From the NCBI RefSeq assembly GCF_013389595.1, contig NZ_CP058306.1:744001-808000 (forward strand): 64,000 nucleotides of DNA, written 5' to 3'. The translations under genes were made by a program, and so were the position numbers. Shown piece after piece: positions 24,768 through 33,169 of the stretch. How positions within the stretch are numbered: the stretch's first letter is position 1; each line of letters starts with the position of its first letter. The DNA comes from Flavobacterium sp. I3-2 (lineage in GTDB: Bacteria; Bacteroidota; Bacteroidia; Flavobacteriales; Flavobacteriaceae). The notes under the pieces were generated by a model that saw nothing but the letters and a program-made list of their open reading frames with translations, was not told where the DNA came from and made no database searches.

Positions 24768-25683
24768 AGTAATACGAATCGGTACACGCGATAGCGAATT
24801 AGCTCTTTGGCAAGCGCATACTGTACAAAAAAAATTAAACGACTTAGGGTATAAAACTGAAATTATTGCAGTAAAATCTGATGGTGATGTTATTTTAGAT
24901 AAACCTTTATACGAATTAGGAATTACAGGCATTTTCACAAAAACACTTGATATTGCAATGATTAATGGCAAAGTTGATATTGCCGTACATTCAATGAAAG
25001 ATGTTCCGACGGCTTTACCGCAAGGAATTGTTCAAGCAGCTGTTTTAGAAAGAGCCAATACTTTAGATATATTAGTTCATAAAGGAAATCTAGATTTTTT
25101 AAACGCAAACGGAACCATTGCTTCTGGAAGTTTAAGAAGAAAAGCCCAATGGCTTAATAAATATCCAACACATATTGTTGAAGATTTACGTGGAAATGTA
25201 AACACGCGTATGCAAAAATTAAAAGACAACAATTGGAACGGGGCCATATTTGCAGCCGCTGGATTAGAGAGAATCAAATTAAAACCAACTGAATTTATCG
25301 ATTTAGATTGGATGGTTCCTGCTCCTGCTCAAGGCGCGATGTTAGTGGTTGCCATGCAAGATGACGAATATGTTTTAGATGCCGTTGGACAACTAAATCA
25401 TTTAGAAACAGAAATTGCAACTTACATCGAACGTCAGTTTTTACGAACATTAGAAGGAGGTTGTACAGCACCAATCGGAGCTATTGCAAAATACAATGAA
25501 GCGGACGACACCATGTCTTTCAAAGGAACATTGCATTCGTTAGACGGAAAACAAAAATTCGAAGTTGAAAAAAATGTCCCTTTAATTGAATGGAAAAAAT
25601 TAGGATTCTTCGCTGCAAAAGAAATTTTAGAAAACGGAGGTGCAGCATTAATGACTGAGTTACGCGCGCAATTAAAGAAATAA
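24760..25683 (+). CDS. hemC: Hydroxymethylbilane synthase (porphobilinogen deaminase)
   Basis: It polymerises four porphobilinogens to hydroxymethylbilane. It has 307 residues. Motifs are IRIGTRDSELALWQA at the start, AVHSMKDVP, GSLRRKAQ, LRGNVNTRM, and LEGGCTAPIGA, with Cys235 carrying the dipyrromethane cofactor. The start overlaps the hemA end by 8 bp, indicating translational coupling. Confidence 0.96.
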   Translation: MSKVIRIGTRDSELALWQAHTVQKKLNDLGYKTEIIAVKSDGDVILDKPLYELGITGIFTKTLDIAMINGKVDIAVHSMKDVPTALPQGIVQAAVLERANTLDILVHKGNLDFLNANGTIASGSLRRKAQWLNKYPTHIVEDLRGNVNTRMQKLKDNNWNGAIFAAAGLERIKLKPTEFIDLDWMVPAPAQGAMLVVAMQDDEYVLDAVGQLNHLETEIATYIERQFLRTLEGGCTAPIGAIAKYNEADDTMSFKGTLHSLDGKQKFEVEKNVPLIEWKKLGFFAAKEILENGGAALMTELRAQLKK

Positions 25684-25689
25684 TTCATT

Positions 25690-25758
25690 TGTCATTCTGA
25701 ACGAAATAAAATTAAGTGAAGAATCTACTTTAAAGATTCCTCATTCCTCGGAATGACA
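25690..25758. repeat. Dispersed palindromic repeat between hemC and hemD
   Basis: A 69-bp imperfect palindrome runs from TGTCATTC to GAATGACA, with an inner GAATCT/AGATTC stem. The wording (GTCATTCTGAACGAA ... CCTCGGAATGAC) resembles a repeat scattered between genes in many Bacteroidetes, as I recall it. Only one copy is present in this window. Confidence 0.6.
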
Positions 25759-25776
25759 TCAAATGAAACGAATAAA

Positions 25777-26442
25777 ATGGAAAACAAAATCTGTGTTTTA
25801 TCGACAAAAAAACTAAAAAGCAATCAAAAAGAACTTTTGTTGAATGCAGATTTTTCGTTACTTGAAATGGATTTTATCAAAATTAAATCGCTTTCATTTC
25901 AAATAAAAAACAAACCTGATTTATTACTTTTCACTTCACAAAACGGCGTAAATAGTGTTTTAGAAAACGAAAAGATTAATGAATTAAAAAAAATCTCTGC
26001 CATTTGTGTGGGTTCTAAAACCAAAAAACTTTTAGAAAATAATGGTTTTATCGTTTTAGAATCAGAAGAATATGCTAGCGACCTCGCTCCTATTATTCAA
26101 AACAAATACATTAAAAATCATATTGGTTTTTTTGCAGGAAATTTAAGACGTAACGTTTTGCCCATTGCCATGCAAGAAGCAAACATTATATATGATGAAT
26201 ATTTGGTTTATGAAAACTCGCCAAATCACGAGAAAGTAAATACAACAACCGATGCGATTTTATTTTTTAGTCCATCCGGAGTTATCAGTTACTTAAGTCA
26301 AAACACCATCGAGAATCAAATCTGTTTTTGCATTGGCACCACAACTGCCGAAGCGCTTACAGAAATCACAACAAACATTGTTATAGCTAATCAACAAACA
26401 GTTGAAAACGTAATTGAACAATGTATAAAATATTACAAATAG
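25777..26442 (+). CDS. hemD: Uroporphyrinogen-III synthase
   Basis: It closes hydroxymethylbilane to uroporphyrinogen III. From the ATG at 25777 the product has 221 residues; an in-frame ATG at 25753 lies inside a dispersed palindromic repeat and is unlikely to be the start. HemD is weakly conserved. Supporting signs are FTSQNGVNSV, CVGSKTKKLLENNGF, the C-terminal FFSPSGVISYL and CIGTTTAEAL, and its place between hemC and hemE. Confidence 0.88.
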   Translation: MENKICVLSTKKLKSNQKELLLNADFSLLEMDFIKIKSLSFQIKNKPDLLLFTSQNGVNSVLENEKINELKKISAICVGSKTKKLLENNGFIVLESEEYASDLAPIIQNKYIKNHIGFFAGNLRRNVLPIAMQEANIIYDEYLVYENSPNHEKVNTTTDAILFFSPSGVISYLSQNTIENQICFCIGTTTAEALTEITTNIVIANQQTVENVIEQCIKYYK

Positions 26443-26484
26443 ATTTTAGCTAATATACCTTAGCTTCAAATACAAACAGAAGAT

Positions 26485-27510
26485 ATGTTAAAAAACGATT
26501 TATTTCTAAGAGCTTTAAAAGGAGAATCTGTTGAAAGACCTCCAGTTTGGATGATGCGTCAAGCAGGTAGATACTTACCAGAATTCCGTGCATTACGCGA
26601 CAAGTACGATTTTTTTACTCGTTGTAGAATGCCCGAAATTGCTGCAGAAATCACTGTTCAACCAATCAACATCGTAAAATCTGATGCAGCTATTTTATTC
26701 TCGGATATTTTAGTTGTTCCACAAGCGATGAACATTGAAGTTTTAATGAAAGAAAACGTTGGACCGTTTTTACCAAATCCAATTCGTACAGCACAAGATG
26801 TTGAGCAAGTAATTGTTCCGGATATTCAAGAAACTTTAGGTTATGTTATGGAAGCCATTAAAATAACTAAAGAAATGTTGAACGATGAAGTACCATTAAT
26901 TGGTTTTGCAGGTTCTCCTTGGACAATTTTCTGTTACGCAGTTGAAGGACAAGGTTCTAAAAGCTTTGATAAAGCTAAAGGATTCTGTTTCTCTCAACCA
27001 GAAGCAGCTCACGTTTTATTACAAAAAATCACAGACACAACGATTGCTTACTTAAAAGAAAAAGTAAAAGCGGGTGTTGATGCTGTTCAAATTTTTGACT
27101 CTTGGGGAGGAATGCTTTCTCCTGTTGATTATCAAGAATTCTCTTGGAAATACATCAATCAAATTGTAGAAGCTTTAGCAGAAGAAACTGAAGTTATTGT
27201 TTTTGGAAAAGGTTGTTGGTTCGCTTTAGGCGATATGGCAAAATCAAAAGCATCTGCTTTAGGTGTTGATTGGACTTGTTCTCCTAAAAATGCGCGTTTG
27301 TTTGCAGGAAACGACATCACACTTCAAGGTAACTTTGACCCATCTAGATTACTTTCTCCGATTCCGACAATTAAGAAAATGGTTCATGAAATGATTGATG
27401 AATTCGGAAAAGACAAATTAGTGGTAAACCTTGGGCACGGAATCTTACCAAATATCCCAGTTGATCACGCTAAAGCGTTTATTGAAGCTGTGAAAGAATA
27501 TAATAAATAG
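26485..27510 (+). CDS. hemE: Uroporphyrinogen decarboxylase
   Basis: It converts uroporphyrinogen III to coproporphyrinogen III. It has 341 residues with signature 1, [18 protein letters not shown], near the N-terminus and [16 protein letters not shown] for the second. It ends with [16 protein letters not shown]. It lies 42 bp after hemD in the heme operon; a palindrome followed by T residues after the stop may end the transcript. Confidence 0.97.
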   Translation: MLKNDLFLRALKGESVERPPVWMMRQAGRYLPEFRALRDKYDFFTRCRMPEIAAEITVQPINIVKSDAAILFSDILVVPQAMNIEVLMKENVGPFLPNPIRTAQDVEQVIVPDIQETLGYVMEAIKITKEMLNDEVPLIGFAGSPWTIFCYAVEGQGSKSFDKAKGFCFSQPEAAHVLLQKITDTTIAYLKEKVKAGVDAVQIFDSWGGMLSPVDYQEFSWKYINQIVEALAEETEVIVFGKGCWFALGDMAKSKASALGVDWTCSPKNARLFAGNDITLQGNFDPSRLLSPIPTIKKMVHEMIDEFGKDKLVVNLGHGILPNIPVDHAKAFIEAVKEYNK

Positions 27511-27515
27511 GACTA

Positions 27516-27546
27516 ATCCTGCAAGGTTTTAAAAACCTTGTAGGAT
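27516..27546 (+). repeat. REP-like palindrome upstream of the RAYT gene (also a possible hemE terminator)
   Basis: A 31-bp hairpin (stem ATCCTGCAAGGTTTT with one G-U pair) is followed by TCTTTTTT. A copy in the opposite orientation lies at 28151-28179, on the other side of the transposase gene. Confidence 0.7.
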
Positions 27547-27567
27547 TCTTTTTTAAAATTGAATTTA

Positions 27568-28116
27568 ATGAAGTTAGAAATATTACAAAACGAATGTCTT
27601 TACCACATTTATAATCGTGGAATAGATGGTTGTAATATTTTTAAACACGATGAAAACAAACAATATTTTTTAAATAAAATAAAAACACATTTAGAAGATA
27701 CGATAGAAATTTATGCTTATTGTTTAATGGATAATCATTTCCATTTTTTAATTAAAATTTTAAATGAAGATAAAGTCGTCCAGAAACTATCGAATGTATT
27801 TAATGGTTATGCTAAAGCTTTAAATAAACAAGAAAATCGAACAGGAAGTTTATTTGAAAAACATTTCAAGAGAATCAAATTAGAAAATGAAATTTATTTA
27901 AAAAACTTAATCATTTACATTCATAGAAACCCTAAGCATCATCTAGATTTAAATTTTGAAGATTATAGATTTTCATCATATCAAGCTTTTTTATCTGAAA
28001 AGAAAACTAAACTAGAAAGAGCTAAAGTAATAGAATTGTTTTCTGACAAAGCAAATTTCATAAATTCTCATAAAATCACATCAGATATCTTAACAGAAAA
28101 TTATACACTTGAATAA
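27568..28116 (+). CDS. REP-associated tyrosine transposase (RAYT, IS200/IS605-like Y1 family)
   Basis: From the ATG at 27568 the product is 182 residues; a TTG three codons earlier is less likely. Y1-transposase motifs are YHIYNRGID at the N-terminus and LMDNHFHFLIKI holding the metal-binding HxH pair. The candidate nucleophile Tyr lies in LIIYIHRNPKHH. RAYT enzymes nick single-stranded DNA at REP hairpins. Here the gene is bracketed by inverted palindromes, as expected of this class. It sits within the heme gene cluster, between hemE and hemF. The frame is intact. Confidence 0.88.
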   Translation: MKLEILQNECLYHIYNRGIDGCNIFKHDENKQYFLNKIKTHLEDTIEIYAYCLMDNHFHFLIKILNEDKVVQKLSNVFNGYAKALNKQENRTGSLFEKHFKRIKLENEIYLKNLIIYIHRNPKHHLDLNFEDYRFSSYQAFLSEKKTKLERAKVIELFSDKANFINSHKITSDILTENYTLE

Positions 28117-28150
28117 TTCAGATTTTAATAGATAATCGCTAACTTTAATA

Positions 28151-28179
28151 CCTACAAGGTTCCATAAACCTTGCAGGAT
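28151..28179 (-). repeat. REP-like palindrome downstream of the RAYT gene
   Basis: On the minus strand it reads ATCCTGCAAGGTTTATGG, then AACCTTGTAGG. The arms are the same as those of the 27516 copy, but inverted and with a different loop. Confidence 0.7.
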
Positions 28180-28199
28180 AAAAGCTAAAAACAATAAAA

Positions 28200-28559
28200 A
28201 TGCTTACAAGTAAAAAAGACGAAATTCAACAAAGATTAAATTCCATATTACAACGTTTATCTGGAATTACATTTGTACCTGATAATTGGAATGAAGCTTT
28301 ATTTTGGGAAACCATTGAAGAAAGCGGATTTTCACAAGATGAAATTTTAAACGGAGATGAAAAAGTTTTGTTTCAAAAGTTCATAGAAAACGAATGGCCT
28401 TGGGAACAAATGGAAACTTTTGCTGATATTTTAGTAGGTTTTGAAAAAAAGCAACCGAATCCAATTTTAAAAGAAAAAGCCAAACATTTGTATCAATTTA
28501 TTTTAAACGAAAGTAAAATGTTTTCGTTTGAAATTATGAATAAAATAGGAAAATTATAA
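28200..28559 (+). CDS. Uncharacterised 119-residue protein
   Basis: A soluble, acidic, mostly helical protein with no signal peptide, rich in Trp (DNWNEALFWETI and NEWPWEQM). I recognise no family. It begins 21 bp after the downstream REP palindrome and ends 1 bp before the next small gene, so the two probably form a pair. Its codon use looks like its neighbours. Confidence 0.6.
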   Translation: MLTSKKDEIQQRLNSILQRLSGITFVPDNWNEALFWETIEESGFSQDEILNGDEKVLFQKFIENEWPWEQMETFADILVGFEKKQPNPILKEKAKHLYQFILNESKMFSFEIMNKIGKL

Positions 28560-28560
28560 G

Positions 28561-28836
28561 TTGTTTAAAGTTGATAATAAATACAATTATCTTATACTAA
28601 TTCCAAATCTAATTTGGATTTTAAAAGGTATTGTCTTTTTTTACACAAATGATGTACTAAATAATCATTATTTGGTATCAAAATTTTTTGCACATTTCTT
28701 ATTAAGTTTTTATATCGTTCCCCCATGTTTGTTGATAATGGGAATTTTAAATAAAGCTAAATGGAAATCTTTCTATACAGATTTTGGTTGGTTACTATTA
28801 ATGTATTTCATTTATTCAATTTTCGTATTTTCATAA
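28561..28836 (+). CDS. Small three-helix membrane protein, unknown
   Basis: A 91-residue hydrophobic protein with helices at about 9-27, 42-62 and 73-90. The only plausible start is TTG at 28561, directly after the stop of the preceding gene, which suggests coupled translation. No family is recognised. A missing upstream start cannot be excluded. Confidence 0.5.
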   Translation: MFKVDNKYNYLILIPNLIWILKGIVFFYTNDVLNNHYLVSKFFAHFLLSFYIVPPCLLIMGILNKAKWKSFYTDFGWLLLMYFIYSIFVFS

Positions 28837-28881
28837 TTTAAAACTTATTACTAAAATCTAGTATCTCAATACTATCAAAAA

Positions 28882-29787
28882 ATGAAAGATAAATTTTATC
28901 AATATATATTACAATTACAAGACACCATCACTTCAAAATTAGAAGCAGTTGATGGCGTAGCAAAATTTCAAGAAGATTTATGGGAACGCCCTGAAGGTGG
29001 TGGCGGCAGAACTCGTGTTATTGAAAACGGAGCCGTTTTTGAAAAAGGAGGAGTAAACATTTCTGCTGTTCACGGACATTTACCAGAAACCATGCAAAAA
29101 GCATTCAACGTTGGCGATGTCGATTTCTTTGCATGTGGATTAAGTTTAGTTATTCATCCTAAAAACCCAATGGTTCCGACGGTTCACGCAAATTGGCGTT
29201 ATTTTGAAATGTATGACAAAGAAGGAAACAAAGTAGGTTCATGGTTTGGTGGCGGACAAGATTTAACTCCGTATTATTTATTTGATGAAGATGCGATTCA
29301 TTTTCACCAAGTGTGTAAAACCGTTTGTGATAAGCATAACGAAGCTTTTTATCCGAAATATAAAAAAGTTTGTGACGAATATTTTTGGAATGCACACAGA
29401 AACGAGGCTCGTGGAGTTGGAGGTTTGTTTTTTGACCATTTAGTTGAAACGGAAGAAATGTCAATGGAAGATTGGTACAACTTTGTAACAGAGGTTGGAA
29501 ACAGTTTCTTGGAATCTTACGTTCCGATTGTAGAAAGAAGAAAAGATTTACCTTTTACAGAAGCAAACAGAACGTGGCAAGAAATTCGTCGTGGTCGTTA
29601 TGTCGAATTCAATTTAGTTCACGACAAAGGAACTATTTTCGGATTAAAAACCAACGGTCGAATCGAATCGATATTAATGAGCTTGCCACCGCATGTGCAA
29701 TGGGTTTACGATCACCAACCGGAATCAGGAAGTCAAGAAGAAAAATTAATTAAAGTTTTAGCAAAACCTAAAGAATGGTTAAACTAA
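28882..29787 (+). CDS. hemF: Oxygen-dependent coproporphyrinogen III oxidase
   Basis: It decarboxylates coproporphyrinogen III to protoporphyrinogen IX using O2. It has 301 residues with AVHGHLP, VHANWRYFEMYD, the signature WFGGGQDLTPYYLF, the stretch EARGVGGLFFDHL and FNLVHDKGTIFGLKTNGRIES. Together with HemJ and HemH it completes the aerobic end of the pathway. It overlaps the DUF4421 gene by 13 bp. Confidence 0.97.
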   Translation: MKDKFYQYILQLQDTITSKLEAVDGVAKFQEDLWERPEGGGGRTRVIENGAVFEKGGVNISAVHGHLPETMQKAFNVGDVDFFACGLSLVIHPKNPMVPTVHANWRYFEMYDKEGNKVGSWFGGGQDLTPYYLFDEDAIHFHQVCKTVCDKHNEAFYPKYKKVCDEYFWNAHRNEARGVGGLFFDHLVETEEMSMEDWYNFVTEVGNSFLESYVPIVERRKDLPFTEANRTWQEIRRGRYVEFNLVHDKGTIFGLKTNGRIESILMSLPPHVQWVYDHQPESGSQEEKLIKVLAKPKEWLN

Positions 29788-30746
29788 TTTGGATACATAT
29801 TTTATTTATTTGCTTATTTAGTCAACAAAGCTTTGCTCAAAAAGATTCGTTAGATCCGTATATGGTTTCTTACGCAGAAAAAGTCATCGTTAGCGCAAGC
29901 TTTCAAAGCAATACAGAGTCATTTGTTTTAAGCCAACAAATCGAAGAAAACAAACATAATTTAGAGTTTTATCCAAATATTAAAAATCAGATTACTTTTG
30001 GATTGACTTATAAAATGATAGATATTTCATTCGGATACACACCTTGGTTTTTTAAATCAAATGCAGACAAATACAAAGCGAGTAATTTTAATTTTAGTTA
30101 CAGATTCAATCATAAAAAATGGTATCAATCAGTAAGTTTTGTTAAACAAAAAGGATTTTTTACAGAATTTCTAGACGACAAAAGTTTGTATTTACCTTCA
30201 TTTAGGTCGATTAAAATTGGCGGAACAACATCGTACGTATTTAATGATAAATTTTCGTTTTCTGCATTATTCAATCAAAACCAATGGCAAATAAAAAGTG
30301 CTGGAAGTTTTGTTCCTAACTTTTCGTTTTTTTATACAAGTTTTGAAAACAAAGATGATAAAGCAGACTTTAATTTAGAAATGTATAGTTTTTCATTAAC
30401 GCCATCCTATTATTATACTTGGGTAATTGACAAAAGAGTATTTTTATCAGGTGGTGCTGGTGTTGGTGCAGGAGTTGAAATTCATAATAAAAAAACATCG
30501 CCTGTTTGTCAGGTCATTTTCAATTCAAAACTGGGATACAATACAACTTCTTTTTATAGTTATTTAGAAGTAAACAATACAAATTTTATCTTTAATGAAA
30601 ACAGAGCACGCTTAGACGACACATCTTTAAATGCTTTAGTTGCCGTAGGATTTAGATTTGACCCGCCAAAAAAGGCAAAAAAACTTTATGACGACACGTA
30701 CAATTTTATTCAGAAAAAAATAAAAAAAGAAACTAAAAGTTTATAA
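29775..30746 (+). CDS. DUF4421-like outer-membrane beta-barrel protein
   Basis: A 323-residue exported protein with a signal peptide ending in SFAQ. The mature part has many alternating hydrophobic strands (for example ISFGYTPWFF, FNFSYRF, SLTPSYYYTWVI) and a Phe/Tyr-rich beta-barrel look that fits DUF4421. Function is unknown. The start lies inside the last codons of hemF and hemB follows 28 bp later, so it is embedded in the heme operon, which may be coincidence or a link to heme traffic. Confidence 0.75.
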   Translation: MVKLIWIHILFICLFSQQSFAQKDSLDPYMVSYAEKVIVSASFQSNTESFVLSQQIEENKHNLEFYPNIKNQITFGLTYKMIDISFGYTPWFFKSNADKYKASNFNFSYRFNHKKWYQSVSFVKQKGFFTEFLDDKSLYLPSFRSIKIGGTTSYVFNDKFSFSALFNQNQWQIKSAGSFVPNFSFFYTSFENKDDKADFNLEMYSFSLTPSYYYTWVIDKRVFLSGGAGVGAGVEIHNKKTSPVCQVIFNSKLGYNTTSFYSYLEVNNTNFIFNENRARLDDTSLNALVAVGFRFDPPKKAKKLYDDTYNFIQKKIKKETKSL

Positions 30747-30774
30747 TCAAACAATTAGAAAAAAAATAAAAATT

Positions 30775-31773
30775 ATGTTTCCATTACACAGAGGTAGAAG
30801 ATTAAGACAAAACGAATCTATTAGAAGTTTGGTTCGTGAAACAAGTTTAAGTCCAGCAGATTTTATGTTCCCAATGTTTATTGTGGAAGGTGAAAACCAA
30901 GAAATCGAAATTCCTTCAATGCCAGGGATTTTTCGTCGTTCAATAGATTTAACCGTAAAAGAAGTTAAAGAAATATTCGATTTAGGAATTCGTGCTGTAA
31001 ATATATACGTTAAAGTTAGCGACGATTTAAAAGACAACACAGGTAAAGAAGCTTGGAACTCAGACGGATTAATGCAACGTACAATTCGTGCAATTAAATC
31101 AGCTGTCCCAGAAATGATTGTGATGCCAGATGTTGCTTTAGACCCATATTCAATGTACGGACATGACGGAATTATAAAAAACGGAGATATCGAAAACGAC
31201 TCTACGGTTGAAGCTTTAGTAAAAATGTCGGTTTCGCATGCCGAAGCTGGCGCTGATTTTGTTGCCCCATCGGATATGATGGACGGTCGAATTTTACGTA
31301 TGCGCCAAGGTTTAGATGCAGCTGGTTTTGTAAACGTAGGAATTATGAGTTATTCAGCAAAATATGCTTCTGCATTTTACGGACCTTTCCGTGACGCTTT
31401 GGATTCTGCACCTAAAGAAACGGGAGAAGTAGTCCCAAAAGATAAAAAAACATACCAAATGGATTATGCAAACCGCATTGAAGCTATAAAAGAAGCCGTT
31501 TGGGATGCTGAAGAAGGTGCTGATATGGTCATGGTTAAACCCGGAACTGCTTATTTAGATATCGTTCGTGAAGTAAAAGACCATGTAAATATTCCGGTTG
31601 CTGTTTACCATGTTTCTGGTGAATATGCAATGATTAAAGCTGCCGCAGAAAAAGGTTGGTTAGACCACGATAAAATTATGATGGAGCAATTGATGTGTAT
31701 TAAACGCGCAGGAGCAAGTTTAATTTCAACTTATTTTGCTAAAGAAGCTGCAATTTTACTAAACCAAAAATAA
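30775..31773 (+). CDS. hemB: Delta-aminolevulinic acid dehydratase (porphobilinogen synthase)
   Basis: It condenses two ALA to porphobilinogen. It has 332 residues with RRLRQNESIRSLVRET, APSDMMDGRI, the first Schiff-base Lys region SYSAKYASAFYGPFRDA and the second VMVKPGTAYLDIV, followed by YHVSGEYAMI. It lies 28 bp after the DUF4421 gene and 1 bp before the cytochrome gene. Confidence 0.97.
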   Translation: MFPLHRGRRLRQNESIRSLVRETSLSPADFMFPMFIVEGENQEIEIPSMPGIFRRSIDLTVKEVKEIFDLGIRAVNIYVKVSDDLKDNTGKEAWNSDGLMQRTIRAIKSAVPEMIVMPDVALDPYSMYGHDGIIKNGDIENDSTVEALVKMSVSHAEAGADFVAPSDMMDGRILRMRQGLDAAGFVNVGIMSYSAKYASAFYGPFRDALDSAPKETGEVVPKDKKTYQMDYANRIEAIKEAVWDAEEGADMVMVKPGTAYLDIVREVKDHVNIPVAVYHVSGEYAMIKAAAEKGWLDHDKIMMEQLMCIKRAGASLISTYFAKEAAILLNQK

Positions 31774-31774
31774 T

Positions 31775-32164
31775 ATGAAACAATTTTTAACCTTAGCTTT
31801 ATTAGCTATTTCTTTAGTTTCTTGTGGAAGTAAAGAAGAAAAAAAAGAAGAAAATTTGTATCCAGAAACTACTTTATCTGCTGAAGAAAAAACGATAGCC
31901 AACGGAAAAGAATTGTTCGAAAGTAACAAAGCTGCTTGTGCGACTTGCCATTTACCAGACAAAAAAGTAATTGGACCAAGCATTAAAGAAATTGCAAAAA
32001 TATACAAAGAACAAAACGCTTCTATTTTTGATTTTTTACGTCAAAAATCAGAACCGATTGTTGACCCTTCGCAATATGAAGTTATGAAAACAAATTTTGC
32101 TATCATCAAAACATTTTCTGACGAAGAAATAAAATCATTAGAAGCTTATATGATGAGCTTATAA
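31775..32164 (+). CDS. Lipoprotein c-type cytochrome
   Basis: A 129-residue protein with lipobox SLVSC (Cys17), a Lys/Glu-rich linker, and one heme-binding CATCH motif (Cys55, Cys58, His59). The probable axial Met104 lies in YEVMKTNF. It should be a monoheme electron carrier anchored to a membrane. Immediate placement after hemB links it to heme supply. A strong terminator ends the unit. Confidence 0.9.
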   Translation: MKQFLTLALLAISLVSCGSKEEKKEENLYPETTLSAEEKTIANGKELFESNKAACATCHLPDKKVIGPSIKEIAKIYKEQNASIFDFLRQKSEPIVDPSQYEVMKTNFAIIKTFSDEEIKSLEAYMMSL

Positions 32165-32171
32165 AAATTGT

Positions 32172-32191
32172 AACCGAGTTAACGCTCGGTT
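32172..32191 (+). terminator. Terminator of the heme gene unit
   Basis: AACCGAG / CTCGGTT stem with TTAACG loop, followed by seven further T. Confidence 0.85.
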
Positions 32192-32315
32192 TTTTTTTAT
32201 TTATAACACATTAAGATACAATATTTTATTCAATTTAACACTAATAAATATCAGTTAAATTTAACTATTAATTTCGGAATTTTGTCATACAGAAAACTTT
32301 AAAACTAAAATAGAT

Positions 32316-32729
32316 ATGAAACAAAGAGTTCCCGTTTCTCAAATTATGGCAAAAGCTTTAATTGTGGTTAATCCGACAAAAAAAATCAGCGAAGTGAATC
32401 AACTTTTTAACGAATACGGTATTCGACATATTCCTGTAGTTGACGGTTCAAAAATCATTGGTGTAATTAGTAAAAATGATGTGCAAAAACTAGGTTTTGG
32501 AGCAAGCGAAAGTCATCCTGAAACGTTAAACGCAATTTACGACACGTTTGAATTGAAAGATGTTATGGTAAAAAATCCAATTACAGTAACTGCTGAAACC
32601 AATATCAAAGATGTTGCTGAAATTTTTTACAACCAAAGCTTCCACTCGCTTCCTGTTGTTGATAACGATGAAATTGTTGGAATTGTAACAACAACCGATT
32701 TGGTAAAATATTTATTGGACCAGTATTAA
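32316..32729 (+). CDS. CBS-domain protein
   Basis: A 137-residue protein made only of two CBS domains (about 8-60 and 77-135), each with the pattern IPVVDGSKIIGVISKND or LPVVDNDEIVGIVTTTD. Such modules bind adenine nucleotides and regulate partners; none is evident here. A TAATTTCG box at 32269-32276 lies 40 bp upstream. It is monocistronic with a terminator. Confidence 0.9.
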   Translation: MKQRVPVSQIMAKALIVVNPTKKISEVNQLFNEYGIRHIPVVDGSKIIGVISKNDVQKLGFGASESHPETLNAIYDTFELKDVMVKNPITVTAETNIKDVAEIFYNQSFHSLPVVDNDEIVGIVTTTDLVKYLLDQY

Positions 32730-32747
32730 AAAATTTAGAATAAAAAT

Positions 32748-32774
32748 AAAACCTCCAGAAAATCTGGAGGTTTT
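32748..32774. terminator. Bidirectional terminator between convergent genes
   Basis: A 12-bp perfect stem AAAACCTCCAGA with an AAA loop and A/T flanks on both sides. It serves the CBS gene and the convergent 32786-33169 gene. Confidence 0.8.
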
Positions 32775-32785
32775 ATTACATATAT

Positions 32786-33169
32786 TCAAAAGGTAAGCAA
32801 AATGCTATATCTTGTTTTTGAAATTTGATTATTTACGGTACTCGGAATCCACTTCCCTTTAGAGTTAATCATGTTTAACAATTCCGAAATATCATGCTCT
32901 GTTGGAATCCATTCTTTAGAACTCACATTCAAAGTTGAGATAGTACCATTTTCCTCAATGATAAATCTTAGTAAAACTTTAGAAAAATTCAAATTCCATT
33001 TCTTTTTCATATCATTCTTCATAGAATCACTCCAATCAGAAATATCATATTCAAGTGGTCTTGATTTACTTAAAACAGGGGTTGAAATAACATCATTTGA
33101 TTCTGTTATTTGCTTTTGAGCATATCCAAAATTAAAAATGAAACAAAATAGAAGAATTACATTTTTCAT
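32786..33169 (-). CDS. Secreted TonB C-terminal-like domain protein
   Basis: A 127-residue exported protein with a signal peptide ending in FGYAQ. The C-terminal half has VLLRFIIEENGTISTLNV, then GKWIPSTVNNQISKTRYSILLTF spread over the last 25 residues. This is the pattern of a TonB_C domain but without the TonB membrane anchor. The role is unknown. Its start overlaps the aspA stop by 4 bp. Confidence 0.65.
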   Translation of the reverse strand: MKNVILLFCFIFNFGYAQKQITESNDVISTPVLSKSRPLEYDISDWSDSMKNDMKKKWNLNFSKVLLRFIIEENGTISTLNVSSKEWIPTEHDISELLNMINSKGKWIPSTVNNQISKTRYSILLTF

